Positions 25,967 to 33,413 of a stretch of DNA of 64,000 nt are shown one piece after another. Each line of letters opens with the position of its first letter. Within the stretch, counting starts at the first letter, position 1. Below the pieces are notes generated by a model. That model saw only the letters and a list, made by a program, of their open reading frames with translations, ran no database searches and was not told the origin of the DNA. Source of the DNA: Roseofilum reptotaenium CS-1145 (GTDB lineage: Bacteria; Cyanobacteriota; Cyanobacteriia; Cyanobacteriales; Desertifilaceae); NCBI RefSeq assembly GCF_028330985.1, contig NZ_JAQMUE010000088.1, forward strand, positions 124,001 through 188,000. The letters run 5' to 3'. The translations under genes were made by a program, and so were the position numbers.

Positions 25967-27076
25967 CTACACAATTTCCTCTACATGAAAGGCGCTATAA
26001 AAAAATGCCTTATCTTGATCGTAGAGATGATGGGCTAAGTCAGAAAGGGGGCGAATTTGACTCGACCATTCTGGGGAACAATGGCGAGGAACCAATAAAT
26101 TCCAATAGGCTAATCTGCCTCCTTTACGGCCTTTTTGAATCAGTTGTTCCAGAATCTGGTGATAAGACTCTAAAGACATATATTCAAACATATCACTGAG
26201 ATTGTAGCGATCGATTGTCTGGTTGGGTAACTGATCGAGAAAGGCTTCTACAGAACACTGATGCCATTCTAGGCGATCGAGGTTAGCACGAATTGTGTCA
26301 AAGTGTTCTGGACGCAGGGCATAGGGCAGTGCGGTGGTATGATGTCCGGTTAAAATCCATTGTAAATAGGGATTATCCGCCGGGTTAAGCTGAGTTAGGG
26401 CATATTCAGCGCGATCGAAAATTCGTTCAGCGACATTGGCATTCACATATTGGAAAAAACTGGGGTCTCGCCCTAAATTTCCCATTACCGTGCGGGAGAA
26501 AAAGAGGCGAAACATCCATCGCCATCGTCGGCTATTCCAAACCTGATTATAAAATAATTGGCGCTCTTCTAGGATTCCCCCTTGCAAGAGTTGGTCAATC
26601 TGTTTTTTGCCATGGACTAAGGGTAAAATATAGCGACGAAAAATCTCAAAGTAGCGCTCGAATTTACCACTATTTCCGATTCCCATGGCAATCAATTGCG
26701 GGCGATCGCCCCAAAACTGTTGTACGGTAGGCGAAAGATGGGGACGACAGCGCTGATACAGGGTTTGTCGGCTTGTGGGTTCTGTGGTTTCAGTGGCGCT
26801 ACCCATGAGAAATAATAGCTCTGGATGAGTTAAACAGCGATAGGCTGCAACCCGCAATTCTAAACAGGCCAGTTGTGCTAAACTCAGGTCTAGGGCAATG
26901 ACTCGCTCTGGCGATCGCGTTAACAGAGCTAAAGTATTATCACCGGCTGATGCGATCGATAAGCAAGTATCTCCCGGTTGAATCGCTAAACCTTCTAAGA
27001 GGATATCAGCATCTTCCCAACATTGACCATAGCGAATCTGGGAGAATTGGGCACGCTCTTCGATTTCGCTGGACAT
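25967..27076 (-). CDS. DUF3419 family protein, BtaA-like aminocarboxypropyltransferase
   Basis: A 369-residue protein with a Rossmann-type SAM-binding block near the N-terminus (SIASAGDNTLALL, then VIALDLSLAQLACLELR) and the family tail with NLSDMFEYMS near residue 295 and WNLLVPR near 329. DUF3419 includes BtaA, which transfers the 3-amino-3-carboxypropyl group of SAM to diacylglycerol in betaine-lipid synthesis. No BtaB-like N-methyltransferase is adjacent, so the actual product is uncertain. Confidence 0.82.
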   Translation of the reverse strand: MSSEIEERAQFSQIRYGQCWEDADILLEGLAIQPGDTCLSIASAGDNTLALLTRSPERVIALDLSLAQLACLELRVAAYRCLTHPELLFLMGSATETTEPTSRQTLYQRCRPHLSPTVQQFWGDRPQLIAMGIGNSGKFERYFEIFRRYILPLVHGKKQIDQLLQGGILEERQLFYNQVWNSRRWRWMFRLFFSRTVMGNLGRDPSFFQYVNANVAERIFDRAEYALTQLNPADNPYLQWILTGHHTTALPYALRPEHFDTIRANLDRLEWHQCSVEAFLDQLPNQTIDRYNLSDMFEYMSLESYHQILEQLIQKGRKGGRLAYWNLLVPRHCSPEWSSQIRPLSDLAHHLYDQDKAFFYSAFHVEEIV

Positions 27077-27113
27077 GACAGTTGCCCCATGTCAATGGGT
27101 CAGGTTTTGATCA

Positions 27114-27184
27114 AGCGGGTAGGGGGAATCGAACCCCCATGTTCAGCTTGGGAAGCTGACATTTTACCACTAAATTATACCCGC
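27114..27184 (-). tRNA. tRNA-Gly (CCC)
   Basis: Acceptor GCGGGTA pairs with TACCCGC, discriminator U as usual for Gly. The anticodon stem is TCAGC/GCTGA with loop TTCCCAA, anticodon CCC. T arm GGGGG-TTCGATT-CCCCC. No encoded CCA. Confidence 0.95.
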
Positions 27185-27488
27185 AATTAAGTTTAAATTG
27201 AATCAATAGATTGTACCTCTAGATGGGTTATTTGTCAATTGTTGTCGCTTGGGTTTATCCTTTCTCAGGATACTTGATTGGATAAAATGTCAAGCCTACT
27301 CAACCCCCCTCTTCTAATTAAAGATTTGCCTTGGGAAGAATTTGAAATTGCAATAAATCTCCATAAAGTACTTGACACTGCTCATAGGCAATAGGTAATT
27401 GCTTGGTCTATCCGTGTCTCCCTCCTCCCCATCTGTCCCAGAATTTGCCACAATGAACAGCAGAAGAATCTGTATTGATCTAAACCTC
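27185..27488. other. interval between tRNA-Gly and the GUN4 gene
   Basis: About 300 bp with no supported gene. The GUN4 frame remains open back to 27399, so a longer N-terminus cannot be excluded, but the extra residues are not family-like. I see no hairpin or repeat of note. Confidence 0.5.
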
Positions 27489-28106
27489 ATGTCTAACGAA
27501 CGCTCCAATGAAACCCAAACACCTGATTTAGAAACTCGTGTTTCTGAACTGGAGGCGCAAATAGCTCAGTTGAGTGTAATGACATCCTTACCCGAAAAAG
27601 TCAATAAACTACAAGAACAAGTTGAATACTTACTCAATGTCGTCACTGATGTAGAGCGCTATGGTAAGTTGGGTGAATGTTTAAGTGCTGGTCAGTGGAA
27701 GGAAGCAGACGACATTACTACTGCCTTAATGTTAGAAGCGATGGGCCAAAGCCGTCATGATAAATTAACGCCGGATGATGTGCTGATGTGTCCCTGTAGT
27801 ATTATTCGCGTGATCGATCGCCTGTGGCTCAAATATAGTAATGGCAAGTTCGGTTTTAGCGTCCAGAAACAATTCTATGTGGAGGAGGGGGGTAGTGATG
27901 ATATTTCTAAAGTGGATATGAAGATTTTAGAGAAAACAGCAGCTAAGATGGGTTGGTTTAAAGATGGCAAATTTTTGGAGCTAGAGAACCTGGATTTTAG
28001 CTTAGATGCGCCTGCGGGGTCTCATCCTTCGGGATGGTGGAGATCGCCCTATGGTGGAAAAATGGCGACCTATTTCTTTGCCCGGATGATTCGGTGTGGT
28101 ATGTAA
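27489..28106 (+). CDS. GUN4 domain protein
   Basis: A 205-residue protein. The N-terminal part is a coiled coil (about residues 12-55, LETRVSELEAQIAQL, LQEQVEYLL). The GUN4 domain (about 65-200) begins YGKLGECLSAGQWKEADDIT and has IIRVIDRLWLKYSNGKFGFS, GWFKDGKF and a C-terminal HPSGWW. GUN4 binds porphyrins and stimulates Mg-chelatase in chlorophyll synthesis, but cyanobacteria have several GUN4-domain paralogues of unknown role and this coiled-coil version may be one. It ends in a clear terminator. Confidence 0.9.
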   Translation: MSNERSNETQTPDLETRVSELEAQIAQLSVMTSLPEKVNKLQEQVEYLLNVVTDVERYGKLGECLSAGQWKEADDITTALMLEAMGQSRHDKLTPDDVLMCPCSIIRVIDRLWLKYSNGKFGFSVQKQFYVEEGGSDDISKVDMKILEKTAAKMGWFKDGKFLELENLDFSLDAPAGSHPSGWWRSPYGGKMATYFFARMIRCGM

Positions 28107-28154
28107 CAGAACTATAACTGAAGTTCCTCACTATTGTGTTAAGACCTATTGAGA

Positions 28155-28180
28155 ACAGGGGTGAAAAATGCCCCTGTTTT
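28155..28180 (+). terminator. rho-independent terminator after the GUN4 gene
   Basis: ACAGGGG (28155-28161) pairs with CCCCTGT (28171-28177) around a 9-base A-rich loop, followed by TTT. Confidence 0.85.
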
Positions 28181-28223
28181 GCTATAAACAAGGTAGGGTA
28201 TTGACAAGCGTGGAGGAATACTC

Positions 28224-28475
28224 ATGAATCTGAAGTTAATTTTTTTTTCTGGGGTCGTTACAGCTTTGATTGGTATTGTCTTTGGATTGTCGGTGTCGAA
28301 AATGTCGCAACGACAATTTCAATGTTGCGATCTCACCCACCGACCCGAATTTATCGATGGATTTAGTACATCACGAGCGCCTCGTACCTATGCCATAATT
28401 GGAGCGTCTGCGGGTTTTGCGATCGGTTCTTTGATCGAAACTGTGCGACAAAATAAACCGGCTGAAGTAGATTAA
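28224..28475 (+). CDS. small membrane protein, unknown function
   Basis: An 83-residue protein with a hydrophobic helix at 4-24 (the start resembles an uncleaved signal) and a second at about 56-70 (YAIIGASAGFAIGSLI). The middle is polar with two adjacent cysteines (FQCCDL). GGAGGAATACTC precedes the ATG, supporting expression. Family not recognised. It lies 59 bp upstream of comM on the same strand. Confidence 0.7.
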   Translation: MNLKLIFFSGVVTALIGIVFGLSVSKMSQRQFQCCDLTHRPEFIDGFSTSRAPRTYAIIGASAGFAIGSLIETVRQNKPAEVD

Positions 28476-28534
28476 TGGGGGAGTGGGGGAATGGGAAGAC
28501 GTGGAGATTACCATTACCTTATGATCCATTACTT

Positions 28535-30064
28535 ATGTTAGCTAGAGTCTGGAGTGCATCCCTAGTCGGAATCAACGCCATTAAGGTGGGAGTTGAAGTT
28601 GATGTATCTGGGGGACTACCGGCGATCGTGGTGGTTGGATTGCCGGATACAGCGGTGCAAGAGTCGCGGGAAAGGGTGAAGGCGACCTTGAGAAATTCGG
28701 GATATGCATTTCCCATGCGAAGAATTGTGATTAACTTGACTCCCGCAGATTTGCGTAAGGAGGGGCCAAGTTTTGATTTGCCCATTGGTATTGGAATTTT
28801 GGCGGCTTCGGAACAGGTCAATCCTCAGTTACTCGGAGATTATTTGTTTTTGGGGGAAGTCTCCCTAGATGGGAGTTTGCGCCCGGTGGCTGGAGTGTTA
28901 CCGATCGCCGCTGCTGCGGAAAAATTAGACATTACAGGATTAGTCGTTCCGGAAGATAATGTGCAAGAAGCTGCCCTCGTCAGTGGATTGAAGGTGTATG
29001 GATTTAAGCAACTTTCTGAAGTCGGGGATTTCCTCAGTCAGCCCGATCTCTACGAACCTGTAGTATTTAATGGCGTGAAACGTTGGCAAAATTCATCTGC
29101 GAAGCGTTTAGACCTTGAGGATGTTAAGGGACAAGTCCATGGTCGCCGTGCCTTGGAAATTGCGGCGGCGGGCGGTCATAATTTATGCTTTATTGGTCCG
29201 CCAGGTAGTGGGAAAACAATGTTAGCACGGCGTTTACCCGGAATTTTGCCACCCTTGAGCTTTGACGAGGCTCTAGAAGTGACTCAAATTCATTCGGTCG
29301 CTGGTTTATTAAAGAATAAAGGCTCTTTAGTGTGCGATCGCCCCTTTCGCAGTCCGCACCATTCCGCTTCAGGTGCTTCTTTAGTAGGTGGTGGCAGCTA
29401 TCCCAGACCCGGTGAAATTTCCCTCGCCCATGAAGGTATACTTTTTCTCGATGAATTGAGCGAGTTTAAACGCAATGTTCTCGAATTCCTGCGCCAACCC
29501 CTCGAAGATGGGGAAGTCACCATTTCCCGTGCTCGTCAAACGGTTACGTTTCCCGCCCAGTTTACCCTCGTCGCTTCGACAAATCCCTGTCCCTGTGGCT
29601 ATTACGGGGATTCCATTCAATCCTGCACCTGCTCCCCACGCCAACGAATTAATTACTGGGCCAAATTATCCGGGCCATTACTCGATCGCATCGATCTACA
29701 AGTTGCCGTCAACCGTCTCAAACCCGAAGAAATTACCCAACAGAGTATCGGGGAACCTTCAGCCACTGTACTCGAACGGGTTAAAATGGGACGAGATCGC
29801 GCTCGATTCAGATTCCAAAACGATCCCAATCTCCATTGCAACGCTCATATGCAAACTTCGCATCTGCGCCAGTGGTGTCAACTCGATCAAACTTGTCAGC
29901 AAATATTAGAAGGAGCCATTCGCAAGTTAGGATTATCCGCTCGGGGAACCGATCGCATCCTCAAAGTTGCTCGCACGATCGCCGATTTAGCTGGTCAGGA
30001 AACCCTGCAATCTGCCCATATCGCCGAAGCCATCCAATATCGGATGATCGATCGAATGCAATGA
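28535..30064 (+). CDS. comM: YifB/ComM-family Mg-chelatase-like AAA ATPase
   Basis: A 509-residue protein of the family in which ComM is a helicase promoting branch migration in natural transformation. It has an N-terminal Lon-protease-like domain (1-165, ASLVGINAIKVGVEVDVSGG, VGLPDTAVQESRERVKATLR), a Mg-chelatase-type AAA domain with Walker A GPPGSGKTMLARRLPG near residue 220 and Walker B ILFLDELSEF near 303, then VASTNPCPCGYYGD and a zinc-like CxC cluster, and a C-terminal lid domain. ATG 28535 matches the family start; the open frame back to 28475 is not conserved. Confidence 0.92.
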   Translation: MLARVWSASLVGINAIKVGVEVDVSGGLPAIVVVGLPDTAVQESRERVKATLRNSGYAFPMRRIVINLTPADLRKEGPSFDLPIGIGILAASEQVNPQLLGDYLFLGEVSLDGSLRPVAGVLPIAAAAEKLDITGLVVPEDNVQEAALVSGLKVYGFKQLSEVGDFLSQPDLYEPVVFNGVKRWQNSSAKRLDLEDVKGQVHGRRALEIAAAGGHNLCFIGPPGSGKTMLARRLPGILPPLSFDEALEVTQIHSVAGLLKNKGSLVCDRPFRSPHHSASGASLVGGGSYPRPGEISLAHEGILFLDELSEFKRNVLEFLRQPLEDGEVTISRARQTVTFPAQFTLVASTNPCPCGYYGDSIQSCTCSPRQRINYWAKLSGPLLDRIDLQVAVNRLKPEEITQQSIGEPSATVLERVKMGRDRARFRFQNDPNLHCNAHMQTSHLRQWCQLDQTCQQILEGAIRKLGLSARGTDRILKVARTIADLAGQETLQSAHIAEAIQYRMIDRMQ

Positions 30065-30076
30065 ATCAATTAAAGC

Positions 30077-32632
30077 TTAAAATTCCTGCTGATTTAAAAT
30101 TACTTCTGTCATGTGAGTCAGTTGTTCAAACTGAAAATTCTCAATTAAATAGGTTAATGAATCCACCACCCTGGGACAAGCATCACGAATCTCATCGATC
30201 AGCTCTAAAGCCTTATCCCCATCTGCTTCCATACAGGATTGATGTAAAGAATAAATCCAATCTATGGATAGGGTTTTAAGTTGCTGGCTTACATCCGAAA
30301 GATCCTGTGATGGCTCAGTGGTTACTCTATCCAAGTCTTTAGGTTCTTCGTAAATATAGCGTACTCCCAAATATTTCTCGATCTTCTCAAAGATCTCCGT
30401 TTCTTGAAACGGTTTACTGACGAATTCATCACACCCAGCTTCAAATATAGCTGCTCTTTCATGTTCCAGAACACTAGCTGTTAGAGCAATAATCGTTACT
30501 GGAGGAGGGGGTTGAGGTAGAAGGGTTAATTTTTGTTTCTCCAGATGACGAATACACCGAGTTGCTTCATAACCATCCATTTCTGGCATCTGAATATCCA
30601 TCCAGATTAAGTGAGGATTCCATTGTTCCCAGAGGGCGATCGCTTCTTGCCCATTATAAGCTTCTGCCACTTCAAATCCTACTGAGACCAAAAGTTCATT
30701 TAAAACCAAGCGATTTTCCAGTTTATCTTCTACAATGGCAATTCTATATTTCGCTTGATTAGGTTGCAGTGCAATCACTCGTTTTCTCTGAACCTCAGTT
30801 TCTAGTTTTCCTAAGTCTAGACATTCGACCTGAATATCAAAACTAAAAATAGATCCTTTTTCCATCACACTTTCAACCCTAAGTTCTCCACCCATTAGTT
30901 CAACAAATTTTTGTGAAATTGGCAGCCCCAAACCAGTTCCTTCACCAGATTTTCGCCCTGTTTCTGTTTGTACAAAAGCTTCAAACAACCGGCTCATTTC
31001 TTCCGGAGCAATTCCAGGACCTGTATCTTCTATTTCAAAGCTGATTTTGCCAATGGGTATTGCTGGATATTTCAGCCATGAGACTCGTAAAATTACCTGG
31101 CCTTTTTCTGTGAATTTGATAGCATTACCTAATAAATTAATCAAGATTTGACGCAATTTCACTTCATCTGTTTTAATCCATCTGGGGATTTCTGAATCGC
31201 ATTCAATTAAAAAGTCAATTTTTTTGGTATTAGCTTTGACTTTTAACATGACTTCTAAAGTTTCAAGTAACTTATATAAATCAAAGATTTTTATCGTTAA
31301 TGTGATGCGTCCAGATTCAATTTTTGACAAATCCAAAACATCATTAATGAGAGCCAGTAAATGTTCGCCGCTTTGCAGAATAATGTTGAGCTTTTTTTGA
31401 TGATCTTGATTCAAACTTAGGTCGCGGTTCATTAATTGTGTGAAGCCTAATATTGCATTGAGTGGAGTTCGTAATTCATGACTCATACTCGCTAAAAATT
31501 TAGATTTTGACTGATTGGCATCTTCCGCTTTTTTTTGTTCCTGTTTTATGGTTTTGATTTGCGTTTTAATTTGTAAAGACATATTCAAAAATCTCTGAGT
31601 AAGAAACCCAATTTCATCGTCACCCTGGGGTAAACTGTGAGTATTTAGAAAATTACCTACTGCAATTTCTTCCATTCCCTGTGCCAGATTTCGTAATCGA
31701 ATCACTAACTGTTGTGAACTCCGAATTTTTAAAAATGTGAAGAGACTAAGCACCAGCAAAGCGCTTGTGAAAATGATTAACATTTGATATAAAGATTGGT
31801 GTCGTTGTTGTCGTAGGTCTTCCGCAGCTTGATTTAACAAAGTATCAATTTCTTGATCAATTTTGATCAGTTCTGGAGCAATGAGCTGGTATTGCAATGT
31901 ACTTTCAGCTATGAGCAATTCTAGTTCTAGAATATTAGCCGTTAATTGAGATACAAGAACTCGGTAGTGATTAAGTTCATTTTCTAAACCAATCTTGAGC
32001 TGTGGTGATAAGTTGAGTGTCTCCACATCCTGACTTAATTGTTTTGCTCTTTTAAGTAATCCATCCGCAATCCTCATGTCCAAAGAATTACTAAATTCTT
32101 TTTCATCAAGCTGCATATGAATAAATTCAACTATTAATGAATCTTGATTTGTTTTCTCTAAGTAATTTTCAATTTCTCTTTTAGCCTCTGTTGTCTCTAA
32201 TAAAACCCCTTCTTGTCCAACTAAACCCATATGAGTTTGGGCTTTTAAAATATTATTGACTGAAATTCTATATCGATCTAAGATTCGCGTTGTATTGCTT
32301 AACAGTATCAAGATTTCTCGATCATTTTGACACTGTTCCTTTAAATTTTCAGATAACTCTAAAATATATTTTATGCGTTCTTCAAAGCTTTCAAAAAAAA
32401 TCAACTTTCGTGACGAAGTCAACTGAGATTCATCCAGCCGTGCTAAAGTCAGTTCTAGCTGAATAGCTTTAACGTTCTTTTTCAAACTCCAAAATCTTTC
32501 TTGCTCTTGTAAAATGAAATTGGTTTTTGAACGATCGCGGAAATCCAAAATGGCCCAAGTCACGATCAGAAACAAGGCAACACCGGCCACTAAAGAGAAT
32601 TGAGGTAAAATAGTGTTTTTTCGTTTCCTCAT
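30077..32632 (-). CDS. membrane-bound hybrid histidine kinase
   Basis: An 851-residue two-component sensor. A transmembrane helix (about 12-30) is followed by a long helical extracytoplasmic sensor region, a second helix near 280-300 and a HAMP linker. Then a HisKA domain (SHELRTPLNAILGFTQLM), a HATPase domain (NLLGNAIKFT, DTGPGIAPEE, GTGLGLPIS) and a C-terminal receiver (about 630-750, phosphoacceptor Asp in IWMDIQMPEMDG). The last 90 residues have no recognisable Hpt motif. The stimulus is unknown; no cognate regulator is adjacent. Confidence 0.92.
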   Translation of the reverse strand: MRKRKNTILPQFSLVAGVALFLIVTWAILDFRDRSKTNFILQEQERFWSLKKNVKAIQLELTLARLDESQLTSSRKLIFFESFEERIKYILELSENLKEQCQNDREILILLSNTTRILDRYRISVNNILKAQTHMGLVGQEGVLLETTEAKREIENYLEKTNQDSLIVEFIHMQLDEKEFSNSLDMRIADGLLKRAKQLSQDVETLNLSPQLKIGLENELNHYRVLVSQLTANILELELLIAESTLQYQLIAPELIKIDQEIDTLLNQAAEDLRQQRHQSLYQMLIIFTSALLVLSLFTFLKIRSSQQLVIRLRNLAQGMEEIAVGNFLNTHSLPQGDDEIGFLTQRFLNMSLQIKTQIKTIKQEQKKAEDANQSKSKFLASMSHELRTPLNAILGFTQLMNRDLSLNQDHQKKLNIILQSGEHLLALINDVLDLSKIESGRITLTIKIFDLYKLLETLEVMLKVKANTKKIDFLIECDSEIPRWIKTDEVKLRQILINLLGNAIKFTEKGQVILRVSWLKYPAIPIGKISFEIEDTGPGIAPEEMSRLFEAFVQTETGRKSGEGTGLGLPISQKFVELMGGELRVESVMEKGSIFSFDIQVECLDLGKLETEVQRKRVIALQPNQAKYRIAIVEDKLENRLVLNELLVSVGFEVAEAYNGQEAIALWEQWNPHLIWMDIQMPEMDGYEATRCIRHLEKQKLTLLPQPPPPVTIIALTASVLEHERAAIFEAGCDEFVSKPFQETEIFEKIEKYLGVRYIYEEPKDLDRVTTEPSQDLSDVSQQLKTLSIDWIYSLHQSCMEADGDKALELIDEIRDACPRVVDSLTYLIENFQFEQLTHMTEVILNQQEF

Positions 32633-32738
32633 TCGCGATCGCGTGAAATACGCCTAATATTTCGTGTATAAATACACGCCTTACTATCCCTTAAGCTCCT
32701 TTAGAATACTTAGACGGAGTGCTACAGTAGATCAAAGT

Positions 32739-33272
32739 TTATAGCTCTTCAGGTGCTTTTGGTGCAATTTCTGGCCAATTCTTCGACACTTTCTTAAAGT
32801 TACCCACTGTATCCTGAAAAAATTTGGTCTTCACCTCTTCATTGAGGAAAACATACAGTCTATTTTCATGCAATGACCAGACTTTTGGATCTCCATCAAA
32901 TTTCTTGGCAAGAACTACACCAAAGGTGCAATAACCCCCATTAGCTGGTGCAAATTGATCAGGGTTAGCTGCAAATCGCTCTCGATGTTCTGCACTGCTA
33001 AAATACCACGTCGCTCCATTCCAATCAAGACTAAATTCGGCTTTCCCTTGTACTGGCTTACCTTCCGTAAAATAAGTGACTGGATCATAGCCTTTCAATG
33101 CACGTCCCTGTTCGTCTAAATTTAAGCTAAAATCTTCTTGGCGATCGCTTGGGGATTCAGTGACGCTAATTGTCTGATTCTCGGTCTGATGCTGGTTAGA
33201 ATTAGAAGTACAACCTACGAAGACCAAGACAGGTAAACTGAGAGTCGCCATCAGTAAATACTTAGGGAACAT
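32739..33272 (-). CDS. YHS-domain lipoprotein
   Basis: A 177-residue precursor with a lipobox (LVFVGC, Cys near residue 21), a polar linker to about 55 and a YHS-like domain with GYDPVTYFTEGKPVQGKAEF, WYFSSAEHRERFAANPDQFA and GGYCTFGV. YHS domains are associated with metal-binding or metal-transport proteins. Related proteins are sometimes labelled selenoproteins, but no in-frame UGA is present here. It precedes the hybrid kinase on the same strand; the 106-bp gap has a palindrome (CGTGTAT/ATACACG at 32663-32678). Confidence 0.85.
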   Translation of the reverse strand: MFPKYLLMATLSLPVLVFVGCTSNSNQHQTENQTISVTESPSDRQEDFSLNLDEQGRALKGYDPVTYFTEGKPVQGKAEFSLDWNGATWYFSSAEHRERFAANPDQFAPANGGYCTFGVVLAKKFDGDPKVWSLHENRLYVFLNEEVKTKFFQDTVGNFKKVSKNWPEIAPKAPEEL

Positions 33273-33413
33273 AAAAAATACTCTTCTTTACACAGCACAG
33301 GTAAAAAGTAGTTTCTTACCCTTACTATTCCATTTTAGCCACTCCAGATAGAGCGATGTCGTATTAAAATCACCATCATCAGTGATTGTGGATTGCATGA
33401 ACCCCTGATCATC

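Noticed and set aside
25967-27076. Betaine-lipid synthesis locus
   Set aside because: Only the BtaA-like DUF3419 gene is present; no BtaB-like methyltransferase is adjacent.
29475-29909. 144-residue frame inside comM
   Set aside because: It is a shadow frame of the well-conserved ATPase gene.
32739-33272. YHS lipoprotein as a selenoprotein
   Set aside because: No in-frame UGA occurs and no SECIS-like element was seen; the label would come only from family nomenclature.
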